A DNA stretch of 64,000 bases from Tamlana carrageenivorans. GTDB taxonomy: Bacteria > Bacteroidota > Bacteroidia > Flavobacteriales > Flavobacteriaceae. The position numbers and the translations under genes are program-made. Positions 9,016-18,399 of this stretch are shown here, piece by piece. The stretch spans positions 1,860,001-1,924,000 of the forward strand of contig NZ_CP025938.1 in assembly GCF_002893765.1 (NCBI RefSeq), given 5' to 3'. Positions within the stretch are counted from its first letter, which is position 1, and every line of letters begins with the position of its first letter. The notes below the pieces were generated by a model that did not search any database, was not told the DNA's origin, and saw only the letters and a program-made list of their open reading frames with translations.

Positions 9016-10773
9016 TTAAGGTCTGTTTTCAATTACGACTAAAGAAAGCTCATCGAAATAGATCTCTTGTGGTCCAGTTACGCCTGGGTTATCTACATCT
9101 AGGATGCGTAAAGTGGTGCGTCGATTAGCTTCGGATGATGTTATTTTGTTGGCTATAACAAGCGGAGCATCGGCCGTTACTTTAACCCATTCCCCTCTTG
9201 GTGCAGTAGAAATATCGAAGTATAAGTAGCCATAAATAGGGTTTCCAAATTCGGTTCTAAACGTATTAATAGTGGTTCCTGGTTCAATGAATACCCAATA
9301 AGATACTTGGTAAGTTCCGGCATCAAGACCATTTGGGTTATCGGCTAAACCAAAACCAAATAAGTTAACTAATGGTATTGAGACATCTGGAATTTGGTAA
9401 CGCATACTAGCGCTTCCTGTATAAGATTTCGTGGTCACACGCTCGTAAATTAAATCGCCATATTGCCCATTGCCTTGTCCTGGTGGAATCCAGTATTTTG
9501 ATGATGCAAAAGCATTATCGGCATTTCCTCCGGTAAGTTCAAAACTCGCCCAAGAGTTTGCTGGTAAAACGTTGTTTCCAAAATGCATTTGTACCAGTTC
9601 TGGTCCGAATGGTTCTAAAATTCTATTGTCGGCTGATTCAATAGTGGATCCAGAATAAGAAACAGTAACTTCATCGGAATTGTAAATTGGAGCTGCTAAA
9701 CTTAATTCAATAAAAGTCGCATCACTCGCACGAACTTTAGCGGTTTGAACAGGGATATCTTGATTAAATCCAGAAGTAGGATTGTTAACATGCACGGTGA
9801 AATTGCTTTCTTGCCCAGTAAATGGTAGGACCTCACCTGTTACCCTGAATGAAATGGTTTGATTTGCTGCTTCGGAAAGTGCACCATCATAAACAAAAGG
9901 TTGTGTAGATTGAACTACCTTAACTTTTAAAGGAATAATTTTTTGTGCTGAATAACTTGGAACTGGATTGTCGGTTGAAGCAAATCTAAAAGATCTCAAT
10001 GTTCCTGCATTATAAGTTCCTAATTTATAGAATTTAATTTCAGTTTCGGTTTGAGCATCTGTAATAATTTGATTTGGCACGCCTTGAGCACTTTTCCACT
10101 CCGCTCTATTAGGTCGGCCAGTAGTCGTATTGTCTTTAAAGGTTAAAGAGGAGGCGGCTTCTACCTCAACTATAGGCCAAGTGCTTTGGTCGTTAATATC
10201 AATAATATCATCTTCAGAAACATTAATGATTTCATTACCGTTTTGCAACACGGAAAAGGCTGGTAATATTTCGGCATAGACATCAAAAATAAATTTGGTG
10301 TCAACAACATATTCACCATTTTCTTCATAGGTGTCAATTTTCACTACTAAAGAGTCATTTCCAGACACAGTTGGTGTTGTTGGCTCTTTAAATTTGTTGA
10401 TCAGTCTTACAGTGTTTGTGCCACTATTTTTGAATAAAATAAACGCTTTTTTATGATCCATGGAAGTGCCGAGGTCTTCATCAATAAAGTTGTCTAAAGT
10501 ATCACTGGTTTTAAAGCCTGTTTCTAAAAAATAGTTACCCTCTTCAATAATCCATTCACTTCTTGTAGCGCCCTGAGCTAGATTCATAAAAGGCACATGC
10601 GTATTGGCATTAATTTTAAATTGAGCTTCTCTGCTCGGTCTATTTTGATCTAAGCCTACTATCCAAGACACATCTGTTAAGTCGTCTGGAGCTGTAAAGT
10701 CGGCATATTCCTCTTCACATCCTAAAACAAGTAATAAGCTGAAAAAAAGTATATATTTATTTATGTTTTTCAT
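9016..10773 (-). CDS. Surface glycan-binding lipoprotein (SusE/F position)
   Basis: A 585-residue lipoprotein (lipobox VLGC at about residues 16-19, then EEEYADF). Several beta-sandwich segments follow. The last about 150 residues (SWASFELTGGNADNA ... EIYFDELSLV) look like a carbohydrate-binding jelly-roll of the kind seen in CBM4-like modules. It lies 14 bp downstream of SusD and has no catalytic motif that I can see. The most likely role is capture of carrageenan chains at the cell surface for the adjacent SusC/SusD pair. The binding specificity is inferred from context only. Confidence 0.75.
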   Translation of the reverse strand: MKNINKYILFFSLLLVLGCEEEYADFTAPDDLTDVSWIVGLDQNRPSREAQFKINANTHVPFMNLAQGATRSEWIIEEGNYFLETGFKTSDTLDNFIDEDLGTSMDHKKAFILFKNSGTNTVRLINKFKEPTTPTVSGNDSLVVKIDTYEENGEYVVDTKFIFDVYAEILPAFSVLQNGNEIINVSEDDIIDINDQSTWPIVEVEAASSLTFKDNTTTGRPNRAEWKSAQGVPNQIITDAQTETEIKFYKLGTYNAGTLRSFRFASTDNPVPSYSAQKIIPLKVKVVQSTQPFVYDGALSEAANQTISFRVTGEVLPFTGQESNFTVHVNNPTSGFNQDIPVQTAKVRASDATFIELSLAAPIYNSDEVTVSYSGSTIESADNRILEPFGPELVQMHFGNNVLPANSWASFELTGGNADNAFASSKYWIPPGQGNGQYGDLIYERVTTKSYTGSASMRYQIPDVSIPLVNLFGFGLADNPNGLDAGTYQVSYWVFIEPGTTINTFRTEFGNPIYGYLYFDISTAPRGEWVKVTADAPLVIANKITSSEANRRTTLRILDVDNPGVTGPQEIYFDELSLVVIENRP

Positions 10774-10787
10774 GAGTTTTTTGTTTT

Positions 10788-12560
10788 TTAGTTAAGGTTT
10801 GGATTGGCATTAACTTCGGCAAAAGGAATAGGGAAATATCCGTGTCTTTCTTCGTTATAGTTTAAACTAGGGATATCATATTCGTAGTCTACTGTAATGT
10901 GTGCCCCAGTTGGTTTCTGGCTTTCAATAGAAGGGTAGTTGAAGCGGGTTTCGTTTTGTTCTTTTGTATAGTTGTAATAGGTGAAATTAACACCATAGTA
11001 CTCTTCGCTTGCTAATTCTTCCAAACGTTCTTTAAAGCCGTAATTTTCCGATTTTTTCCATCTGCGGAAATCTAAAGTTCTAATACAATGGCCTTCAACA
11101 GCCATTTCAAGTGGTTTTTCAACACGCATAAGATGTTGCATTAAAGATTGCTCGGTATAAACTTGCTCGTCATAAGTATGAGCAATGTCACCATTAGATA
11201 GACCTAGAAGCACCAGACCCCATCTTTTTCTAATATCATTCATTAAGTTTATTGCGCCATTAACATCGCCTGTTTTAATTTTACATTCGGCTTGCATAAG
11301 CATGACATCGGCAAGGCGATTTAGTGTGATGTTTTTAGATGAGAATTGTTGTCCGCCTGGCAACTCACTCTCTACAGAAACAATATCGTGGTTTTGGTAT
11401 TTCTTCCACCAAGCAAATCCCCAAGCGGTTCCATGAAAACGCTGGTATTCACTTGTTGTGCCGTCTAAATAGTAAGTAGTTTCGTTATCGTCAACCAAAG
11501 CAATCATGGCCGATGCACGTAGTGGCACATGGCGCAAGGTTAAACTTCCTGATACCGGATCGTTATAATAATTACGACTGTCTAATGGGTCCATTGGTTC
11601 TTCTTTGTAAGCAGAGGCAATCCATGCTGGTCCTGTGGCCGATTGTGTTTGAGACGTACGAACATTTAACCAGTTGGTGCCAGATTCACCAGTCCAAGGG
11701 GTTAAATCGATACGTACTTGCTCGGCAGCAAAGTTAATTTCGAAAATGGATTCGTCGTTAAACTCACCAGCAGTAGTAAATAATTTAGACATGTCGTACT
11801 CAAGGCTGTAACCATGGTTATTAATTACATCGTCAAAATAAGGCATGGCCATATTGTAATCTAGTTCGTATAGATAACTGGTTCCTAAAATGGTTGCAGC
11901 GGCTCCCGATGTCACTCTACTTAAATCGTTATCAGGATAAGCACCTTTTTTGTATAAGTTGGCATAGGCAAATTCTAAATCTTCACGGATAAATTCAATA
12001 ACTTCTGAAGGTGAAGATAAAGGCTTGCTAAAATCGTCGTTAGTTTCAGGAACGCGATCGCGGATGATTATGCTACCTTGATTAAAAGACGTATACAAGT
12101 AAAAGTGAAACAAACCTCTAAAGAAACGAGCTTGTGCCATTTGCGATGTCCATTCGGCTTCATCACTTATCGTTTCTTTAATGTTTTCTAGGGCTTCAAT
12201 AACTTGATTGGCTCTAAAAATACCTGTGTAATTGGTTTGCCATTTTTGTAAAATAGCATCTGTACTCCCATTGTAAAGGTGTAAATAAAACTCTTCGGTA
12301 TTATCTGGATTAGGTCTTCCGTATCCTGGGTAACCCATATCCGAACGTAATATTTCTTCAAACTTTATGATAACTCCAGGGTTGTGAAGTGTTTGATAAA
12401 CGGCATTTAGGCCTTTGTCTGTTTCCGATAGGTTTCTCCAAAAGCTATCTGTAGACACTACATTTGGATTCTTTTCTTCTAAGAACTCATTGTTTTCACA
12501 AGACGCCATAAAAGCGACTAGTAGTGTAAGGGTTATATATTTTAGAATTCGTTGTTTCAT
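10788..12560 (-). CDS. SusD-family glycan-binding lipoprotein (pair 1)
   Basis: About 590 residues. I chose the ATG at 12560 (MKQRILKY) because it gives a standard lipoprotein signal ending FMASC at about residues 18-22; an in-frame ATG at 12578 would add six residues. The N-terminal helical TPR-like repeats (SFWRNLSETDKGLNAVY, QARFFRGLFHFYLY) and the C-terminal PIPFAEVNANPNLN ending are typical of SusD/RagB. It forms the lid of the SusC transporter encoded immediately upstream and binds the incoming oligosaccharide at the cell surface. Confidence 0.92.
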   Translation of the reverse strand: MKQRILKYITLTLLVAFMASCENNEFLEEKNPNVVSTDSFWRNLSETDKGLNAVYQTLHNPGVIIKFEEILRSDMGYPGYGRPNPDNTEEFYLHLYNGSTDAILQKWQTNYTGIFRANQVIEALENIKETISDEAEWTSQMAQARFFRGLFHFYLYTSFNQGSIIIRDRVPETNDDFSKPLSSPSEVIEFIREDLEFAYANLYKKGAYPDNDLSRVTSGAAATILGTSYLYELDYNMAMPYFDDVINNHGYSLEYDMSKLFTTAGEFNDESIFEINFAAEQVRIDLTPWTGESGTNWLNVRTSQTQSATGPAWIASAYKEEPMDPLDSRNYYNDPVSGSLTLRHVPLRASAMIALVDDNETTYYLDGTTSEYQRFHGTAWGFAWWKKYQNHDIVSVESELPGGQQFSSKNITLNRLADVMLMQAECKIKTGDVNGAINLMNDIRKRWGLVLLGLSNGDIAHTYDEQVYTEQSLMQHLMRVEKPLEMAVEGHCIRTLDFRRWKKSENYGFKERLEELASEEYYGVNFTYYNYTKEQNETRFNYPSIESQKPTGAHITVDYEYDIPSLNYNEERHGYFPIPFAEVNANPNLN

Positions 12561-12582
12561 AACAAATAAATTTCTCATTTAA

Positions 12583-15500
12583 TTAAAAGTTGAAGTTGAT
12601 ACCGAACATGTACGACGAAGAAATTGGTCCTGTGTTTTTGTCTAGACCTCTTGCAGCAATACCTCCACCTACTTCTGGGTTATAACCAGAGTATTTCGTA
12701 ATCGTTAATGGGTTTTGTGATCTTACGTAAAAACGTAATCTATTAAAGCCCCATCGCTCTACTGTTTTTTTAGGAATACTGTATCCTAAAGAAACTTGTC
12801 TTAATCTTAAGTATGATCCGTCTTCTAGCCATAAATCGCTATATCCTAGGTAGTTTTGGTGTCTTCTCATATCGTCACGGTAAGCTGGAATAGGAGAGTT
12901 CGGGTTATTTTCAGACCACTGGTAGATTAAATCCTTATGACGTCCAAATCCATAAGCCCAAGCATCAAATCCATTCATGATTTCTTGTCCTAGTGCTGCA
13001 TACCAGTTCATAGAAAAATCGAAGCTCTTCCAGTTTGCGTTAAATGTGTATCCTATTTCGTAATCTGGCATTCCGCTACCGCTATAAACACGGTCGTTAA
13101 CATCTAGCACGCCATCGCCATTTTGATCGATAAACCTAGTGTCTCCCATACGAGCATTGTTGTCAATTTTTTGGTATTCGGCTAGTTTCTCTTCGGTATC
13201 AATAATACCATCGGTTCTCCATAAAAAGAAAGACGCTACTTCATGACCTACTGCTAACGCTGTTACACGAGATTGCTGAGGTGCTCGCCCTACAAGTCCA
13301 AAATCGTTTGTTAATAAGAAGTCTGTACCTCCATTAATTTTAGTGATTTCATTTTGGTTGGTGGCAAAAGTACCATTCATTCTAAAGTTAACTTTTCCAA
13401 TTTTTCCACGGTATCCAATGGCTAGTTCGGCACCACTATTGGTCATGTTTCCTACGTTAAGGATAACACTAGCATTATTTCCCCCTCCAGCTGATGGCGG
13501 TATAAAAACTGGGAAAAGCATATCGGTTTTATCAGCGTGATAATATTCGGCAGATAGGGTGATTTTGTTTTGTAAGAAGCCCATATCTATACCAACGTTT
13601 CTCTGTACAGTAGACTCCCATTGTAATACACGGTTAACAAAATCTTGCTGTGTAGCACCTAATTTTAACGATCCGTTGGCAGCCGCGTAATTCACGTCTT
13701 GAACAATACCTGCAGCGAATTGGTAGTCTGGAATTCTATCGACACCTACGGTTCCTTGACTGGCTCTAAGTCTTAGGTTGTTAACAACGTTTTTATTCCA
13801 GAACTCTTCATCCGATACGTTCCAGGCAAGGGCTATAGAAGGGAAGGTACCCCAGTGGTTAAAGCCAGGGAATTTTGATGATCCATCACGACGTATACTA
13901 GAGCTTAAAATGTATTTTCCTTTGTAATTGTACTGCACTCTACCCATAATACCAATACGTGTAGTCGTGTAATCGAATCCAGAAGTGGCACTTTGAGTTC
14001 CTGTAGCAGAATTTATAACCTCACCTTCAGGATTGGTAGCACCGTTTCGTCTGCCAGTAAAGGCTTCGCTTTGGTTTTTCTCACCGGTTCCAAAAAGGGT
14101 AAAGGTTACGTTGTGATCGTCTGCAATCGTTTTTTCATAAGTTGCACCAAACTCAGTAAGGATATTTGTTGTGGTTCGTGCTCGGTTTTCAATGTAACTA
14201 TCTTCTGGTTGACTTTGTAAACGAGGCGGTGTTTGGTTGTTATAAATCTCTTGGTACGGACTAATAATTTTACCGTATTCATTTATGCTGGTAAGTCCTA
14301 AATTACTGGTTAAGGTTAAGCCATCAAAAAGTTTATAGCTTAAGTTAAGGCTGGCATTAGAACGGTTGGTTTTTAAAACATTCGTAGTTCTTAAACTTTC
14401 AATAACCCATCCTAATCGGTTTACATCGTCACCACCTTGCGATAAATCATCAAAACTATCTAAGTTAATACCATTTTGAGTTGGTCTGTAAACAATAGAC
14501 TGCGATAAAAGCATTTGCTGAGGAATTTCGCGTTGCTCTTTATTCATGGCTAAACTGGTCTGTATACGTAGTTTGTTTTTTTCGTAAACCGTGTTTGCTC
14601 TTACATTAAAACGGTTAAATCCCGAGTTAATTTGTAAACCTTCTTGATCAAATAGCCCTAAAGCAACATTGTAGGTTATATCTTCGGTTCCACCTGCAAT
14701 ATTGATGTTGTAGTTTTGAGTGGGAACATTGTTGTTGAATATTAAATCGTTTAAGTTGGTTTCGTTTTGAAACTGATTAGTTTGTTGTAAAACTTGTAAA
14801 CTTACCTGGTCATCAAAACTTCCGTTTACATTTCTACTTTGTACCACGTCAAAATAAGTTTGCTCTACAGAATTCATTAGAGGTACAGCGGCACTACGGT
14901 GTTGTACGGCGTAACTACCGTTTAGGCTTACCTCTAGAGTTCCTGGTTTACCTTGTTTGGTAGTTATTAAGATAACTCCTGTTGCACCACGAACCCCGTA
15001 TATTGCAGTAGAAGCAGCATCCTTTAAAACGGTAAGACTCTCAATATCACTTGGTGGTATTCTTGGGTCGCCATCTTGAATGATACCATCCACAACAAAT
15101 AGCGGGGTGTTATCTCCAGATAGGGAAGTAATACCTCTAATTAAGATTTCAGAATCTGCTCCAGGTTCCGATGAGGATACGATGTTAACACCAGCCACTT
15201 GACCTTGTAATGCTGTTCCTAAATCGGGGGTTAAAATACTTTCAATCTCTTCAGAATCTACAGTGGCTACGGCACCCGTAACTTCTTTCTTTTTGACAGC
15301 ACCGTATCCAATAACGACCACTTCATCTAAATCGACTAGACTTTCTTTCATTTCAACATCAATAGTGGCGTTCTTGATGACTGCCGAATGTTCTTGAAAT
15401 CCGATGTAGGTAAATACAAGGGTTTCTCCTTTAGAAGCGTCAAGCGCATATCTTCCATCAAAATCAGTTACAGATCCACGGGTGGTTCCTTTAACGAGAA

Positions 15501-15612
15501 TGCTAACTCCAGGAAGCGGTATGCCGTCTTCTTCAGTAACAGTTCCGCTAACTGTAATTTTTTGGTTTTGGGCATAGAGTATGCTATGCGAAATAAAAAA
15601 CAAAATAAGCAA
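12583..15612 (-). CDS. SusC-family TonB-dependent transporter (pair 1), 5' end disturbed by an A7 tract
   Basis: About 1009 residues: a carboxypeptidase-regulatory-like domain (about 18-95, VSGTVTEEDGIPLPGV), a TonB plug (LDEVVVIGYGAVKKK through about 215) and a 22-strand barrel ending SSYMFGINFNF. It imports oligosaccharides across the outer membrane. The open frame has no ATG near its start; only a TTG at 15612 gives a 15-residue leader. A normal SusC leader begins at ATG 15659 (MNLKK), but that frame reaches the SusC frame only if the A7 run (plus-strand T at about 15645-15651) had one more A. This could be sequencing error, slippage or mutation. Confidence 0.88.
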   Translation of the reverse strand: MLILFFISHSILYAQNQKITVSGTVTEEDGIPLPGVSILVKGTTRGSVTDFDGRYALDASKGETLVFTYIGFQEHSAVIKNATIDVEMKESLVDLDEVVVIGYGAVKKKEVTGAVATVDSEEIESILTPDLGTALQGQVAGVNIVSSSEPGADSEILIRGITSLSGDNTPLFVVDGIIQDGDPRIPPSDIESLTVLKDAASTAIYGVRGATGVILITTKQGKPGTLEVSLNGSYAVQHRSAAVPLMNSVEQTYFDVVQSRNVNGSFDDQVSLQVLQQTNQFQNETNLNDLIFNNNVPTQNYNINIAGGTEDITYNVALGLFDQEGLQINSGFNRFNVRANTVYEKNKLRIQTSLAMNKEQREIPQQMLLSQSIVYRPTQNGINLDSFDDLSQGGDDVNRLGWVIESLRTTNVLKTNRSNASLNLSYKLFDGLTLTSNLGLTSINEYGKIISPYQEIYNNQTPPRLQSQPEDSYIENRARTTTNILTEFGATYEKTIADDHNVTFTLFGTGEKNQSEAFTGRRNGATNPEGEVINSATGTQSATSGFDYTTTRIGIMGRVQYNYKGKYILSSSIRRDGSSKFPGFNHWGTFPSIALAWNVSDEEFWNKNVVNNLRLRASQGTVGVDRIPDYQFAAGIVQDVNYAAANGSLKLGATQQDFVNRVLQWESTVQRNVGIDMGFLQNKITLSAEYYHADKTDMLFPVFIPPSAGGGNNASVILNVGNMTNSGAELAIGYRGKIGKVNFRMNGTFATNQNEITKINGGTDFLLTNDFGLVGRAPQQSRVTALAVGHEVASFFLWRTDGIIDTEEKLAEYQKIDNNARMGDTRFIDQNGDGVLDVNDRVYSGSGMPDYEIGYTFNANWKSFDFSMNWYAALGQEIMNGFDAWAYGFGRHKDLIYQWSENNPNSPIPAYRDDMRRHQNYLGYSDLWLEDGSYLRLRQVSLGYSIPKKTVERWGFNRLRFYVRSQNPLTITKYSGYNPEVGGGIAARGLDKNTGPISSSYMFGINFNF

Positions 15613-15740
15613 GCACTTATTCCATGATGTTTTAAATCCTGTTGTTTTTTTAAGTTCATTTGTTTAATTTTAATTGGCAAATATTTATGAATATTTTGGG
15701 TCATACCTTTACAAAAAATCAGTATTAATATTCGTAGAGT

Positions 15741-15805
15741 CAAAATTATTGGAATAGTGCCTATGTAAATCGGTAATATTTACCCTTAACTTAGCCAATA
15801 TTACC
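15741..15805 (-). promoter_or_regulatory. Operator/promoter of the SusC1 operon
   Basis: On the minus strand, GGTAA half-sites (plus-strand TTACC at 15801-15805 and 15780-15784) are 21 bp apart. A perfect -7 box TAATTTTG occupies 15748-15741, 36 bp after the start of the proximal half-site. The geometry is identical to the other eight sites. Confidence 0.78.
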
Positions 15806-15950
15806 TCCTTTAACTGTTTGTTAACGTTTTCATGATAAGAAGTCTAAAAGACGACTTTTAAGATACTAATTATTCTTATTAAATGAATTGAGAATTATGA
15901 CTTAGGAGGTTTGAAAAAGTAAGATTATAATTGCTATGGAAATGACAAAA

Positions 15951-16006
15951 TGATTAAAAAAGCGCCTCATAGCCGAAATTAATATTCGAACCATGAAGCG
16001 CCTTTA
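15951..16006 (-). terminator. Intrinsic terminator after the 16033 gene
   Basis: Near-complementary arms (AAAAGCGCCTCAT and ATGAAGCGCCTTT) with an inner CGAA/TTCG pairing form a hairpin, and the minus transcript then runs into a T6 tract. Confidence 0.7.
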
Positions 16007-16032
16007 AGAAAAGTACGATTATAAAGATCGTT

Positions 16033-16395
16033 TTATTTTACATTTTTTAATTCTATGCGCATACGGTTTAAAAAAGGTTGAATTTCACTAAAAGGCCGAT
16101 CAATAATATCAGATAAAGCATCATAGTATTTCTTGTTTGCCGCCAGGTTACGCTCATTTTTTCCGTCTTCGGTAATTAAAAACTTCTTTTGCCGCTGTGC
16201 TGTTTCCATATAAGTTTCTGCCATTTCGGTTCTGGCATTAGCAATTTTTCGTTGTTGCCTCTTATTTAAATCAAACTCCTGAGTAGCTGCTCTAATAAAG
16301 TAGTTGGTTAACCGGTCTTGGTAATTTTCTTGTGCATAGCTTGATATACAAAAGACTGCAAAAGTTAGGGTTAAAAGTAGTTTTTTCATGATCAT
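16033..16395 (-). CDS. Small secreted helical protein, unknown function
   Basis: A 120-residue protein with a signal peptide (residues 1-22, ending SSYAQ). It is then charged and predicted helical (NKRQQRKIANARTEMAETYMETAQRQKKF). A second Met (position 3) may be the real start. It lies 24 bp after the lipoprotein GH16 gene and shares its promoter and terminator. No catalytic or binding motif is seen and I do not recognise a family. Its size and composition recall periplasmic heptad-rich proteins such as Spy/CpxP-type chaperones, but that is weak. Confidence 0.6.
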   Translation of the reverse strand: MIMKKLLLTLTFAVFCISSYAQENYQDRLTNYFIRAATQEFDLNKRQQRKIANARTEMAETYMETAQRQKKFLITEDGKNERNLAANKKYYDALSDIIDRPFSEIQPFLNRMRIELKNVK

Positions 16396-16419
16396 TTAAT
16401 TTTAGGGATTATTCTGTAT

Positions 16420-17430
16420 TTATTTTTTTTGCCAGACTCTAACGTATTCAACCTCGAAGTCTATAACGCCGTCATCTTTTTTGTTTTCAGGACTATGGGC
16501 TTCAAGTTGAGCTTTCGTTTTTGGAATATCATGCCAAGGGAAAATTTCCATGTCTAACCATAGGTTTATCGGTTTTGTGGCTACATAGCCATTATAGTCT
16601 TCTGGGAGTGGTTTTTCGGTACGATTTTCTTTGGCCCAAGCGGTAACTTCTTCTGCGGTTACTTCAGAGAAAAGTTTGCCGTCAATAAAGTATTTTACAC
16701 CTTTTTCGCTCCATTCGATGCCCCAAATATGCCAGTCATCTGCAATTCTAAATCCAACGTCTTTTTTTTCGGTATAAGTAGGCTTTCCTCTTAAATTTTT
16801 CCAATCTCTAATGGACCACCAAAGTTGGTTGTCTAGGTGTTTTTTGTTGGGGTTAATGGTGCCTCCGTAAGTTTCGTAAAAGTCGAATTCAAGGTTGTTG
16901 CCTGTAGCCCAAAATGCGCTAGAAACTGGAGCGTTGGCTGCTTTGCTTTTAATTTCGATATAACCGTATTTAAAGTCTTTTCGACCTATAATACAAGGTG
17001 TTGTGATGTTTTCATAGGGCAAGGCTTCTCCAAAAACAGGAGTAACTATATCTTCACTAAAAGGGAAATCGGGTTCCCAGCGTGCTTCTAATATGAGTTT
17101 GCCGTTTTCTAGACGGTAGTTTCTTCCTGAAAACTGTGAAGGAGCGCGCCCTTTCCATACTTTTTTGTTGGGTTTGTCGGGGTGTTTGTAAACAGGTTTC
17201 CCATTTTCAAATTTACCTACGATATACCATTTTTCTTCATCGATTTCTTGGGTGTCAAACTCATCACTCACCTCCGTGCTTAACCTCCAGTCACCACGGT
17301 TTTTTGGGTCTGAAAAAGGCACTACCTGCGCTTTCGTTTTTTGAGTTTGATGAGCAGATTTTTGCCCGTTACATGCTATAGTCAAGCATGCTAAAAGTAT
17401 TATAGTGGTGTAAAACGTGTATGTTTTCAT
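16420..17430 (-). CDS. GH16 family galactan hydrolase, surface lipoprotein
   Basis: About 336 residues. I chose the ATG at 17430 rather than the upstream TTG because it gives a clean lipoprotein signal (LTIAC, Cys at about residue 20). The GH16 domain spans about 45-335. The catalytic motif EFDFYE puts E181, D183 and E186 in the ExDxxE positions, and the protein ends VEYVRVWQKK. It resembles the T9SS GH16 encoded at 36011 (KYGYIEIKSKAANAPVSSAFW versus KYGYMEIRAKIADAPVVSAFW) more than the kappa-carrageenase-like pair. The subfamily and substrate (kappa, beta/kappa or furcellaran) cannot be fixed by eye. Its promoter carries the GGTAA repeats. Confidence 0.85.
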   Translation of the reverse strand: MKTYTFYTTIILLACLTIACNGQKSAHQTQKTKAQVVPFSDPKNRGDWRLSTEVSDEFDTQEIDEEKWYIVGKFENGKPVYKHPDKPNKKVWKGRAPSQFSGRNYRLENGKLILEARWEPDFPFSEDIVTPVFGEALPYENITTPCIIGRKDFKYGYIEIKSKAANAPVSSAFWATGNNLEFDFYETYGGTINPNKKHLDNQLWWSIRDWKNLRGKPTYTEKKDVGFRIADDWHIWGIEWSEKGVKYFIDGKLFSEVTAEEVTAWAKENRTEKPLPEDYNGYVATKPINLWLDMEIFPWHDIPKTKAQLEAHSPENKKDDGVIDFEVEYVRVWQKK

Positions 17431-17461
17431 TTTTTTAGAGTTCAAGTTCGCTTGGTAAGTG

Positions 17462-17526
17462 CAAAATAAAAGGAAAAATGAAGTGATGTATTCATAAGAA
17501 TTACCAACTAATAAATAAAAATTACC
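17462..17526 (-). promoter_or_regulatory. Operator/promoter of the 16420-17430 GH16 operon
   Basis: Minus-strand GGTAA half-sites (plus-strand TTACC at 17522-17526 and 17501-17505) are 21 bp apart. The -7-like box TTATTTTG lies at 17469-17462 in the standard position. The predicted leader to the ATG at 17430 is about 25-30 nt. Confidence 0.72.
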
Positions 17527-17542
17527 ATGCTATGCGTGATAA

Positions 17543-17607
17543 GGTAAAAAACTGCAATTAATGGGTAAATAAAGGTAAGATTAAAAGCGCGCCTTCCTGT
17601 TGCTTTG
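17543..17607 (+). promoter_or_regulatory. Operator/promoter of the aldolase-kinase-AraC operon
   Basis: GGTAAA at 17543 and 17564 are 21 bp apart, and the -7-like box TTGCTTTG starts at 17600. An extra GGTAA sits at 17574, one helical turn further. It is back-to-back with the divergent site at 17462-17526, making a four-half-site control region. Confidence 0.72.
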
Positions 17608-17670
17608 TGAATTGGATGCGGTTTGAATTAAAAGTCGAACTGTGGATGCAATTAATTAACAAAGAAATTT

Positions 17671-18348
17671 ATGGAACCAATACCTCAAAGTGCTATGGCA
17701 CCAGAAATCATTAAAAAAATAGATGACTCTGGTATCATTGCGGTTTTAATCATTGATGAAGTCAAACACGCTGTGCCCGTGGCAAAAGCCTTATTAAAGG
17801 GTGGCGTTAGTGCAATAGAATTAACATTACGAACTCCGGCAGCTATTGAAGCAGCTAAGGTTATTAAAAAAGAAGTACCAGAAATAACTTTAGGTTTTGG
17901 TACGGTACTAACTGTTGAACAAGTAAAGGCTGTTGTTGAGGCTGGAGCCGATTTTGCTGTAGCGCCTGGTTGCAACCCTGCTGTAATTGCCGAAGCTAAG
18001 AAATTAGGATTGTCATTTGCGCCTGGAATTATGACACCAACCGATATTGAATTTGCCATAGAACAAGGCTGTCGTGTTATTAAATACTTCCCAGCCGAAA
18101 CCTCAGGAGGTATGGAGCATTTAAAAAATATGGTGGCGCCTTATCAATATTTAGGTTTAAAATTCATCCCACTTGGTGGCTGCAATATCGAAAATGCAGG
18201 CAGTTATTTGGAATCCGATTTAATAACAGCCATTGGAGGTTCATGGGTCGCAAAGCGACCTTTAATACAGTCGGAAGATTGGGGTACTATTACAAAAAAC
18301 GCCCAAGAAATCACCGATTTAATAGCTAAAATAAAATCAAAACGTTAA
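17671..18348 (+). CDS. dauD: 2-keto-3-deoxy-6-phosphogalactonate (KDPG/KDPGal) aldolase, DauD-like
   Basis: A 225-residue cytoplasmic class I aldolase of the KDPG/KHG family, cleaving the phosphorylated 2-keto-3-deoxy sugar acid to pyruvate and glyceraldehyde-3-phosphate. The Schiff-base lysine is K138 in VIKYFPAE, with ELTLRTP and GFGTVL upstream and the phosphate-binding GG motifs (PLGGCN, AIGGSW) downstream. It is first in an operon with a sugar-acid kinase and an AraC regulator. The galactonate rather than gluconate stereochemistry, and hence the name DauD, is inferred from the carrageenan setting; a housekeeping Entner-Doudoroff Eda would look the same. Confidence 0.85.
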   Translation: MEPIPQSAMAPEIIKKIDDSGIIAVLIIDEVKHAVPVAKALLKGGVSAIELTLRTPAAIEAAKVIKKEVPEITLGFGTVLTVEQVKAVVEAGADFAVAPGCNPAVIAEAKKLGLSFAPGIMTPTDIEFAIEQGCRVIKYFPAETSGGMEHLKNMVAPYQYLGLKFIPLGGCNIENAGSYLESDLITAIGGSWVAKRPLIQSEDWGTITKNAQEITDLIAKIKSKR

Positions 18349-18399
18349 TAAAACGAATTTAGAATAAGACTCTAAATTCACAAAAATATATTTAAGAAG

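Larger units (their letters stand above)
15613..16032. other. Intergenic region: SusC1 leader, promoter and terminator of the upstream gene
   Basis: It holds the alternative SusC1 start (ATG at 15659), the GGTAA-repeat promoter (15741-15805) and a minus-strand terminator (15951-16006). No further gene is visible. A 91-residue open frame at 15468-15743 is an overlap of the SusC leader in another frame. Confidence 0.6.

Noticed and set aside
15468..15743. Separate 91-residue gene upstream of SusC1
   Set aside because: It overlaps the SusC1 coding start in another frame and its own N-terminus is the displaced SusC leader; it is an effect of the A7 frameshift.
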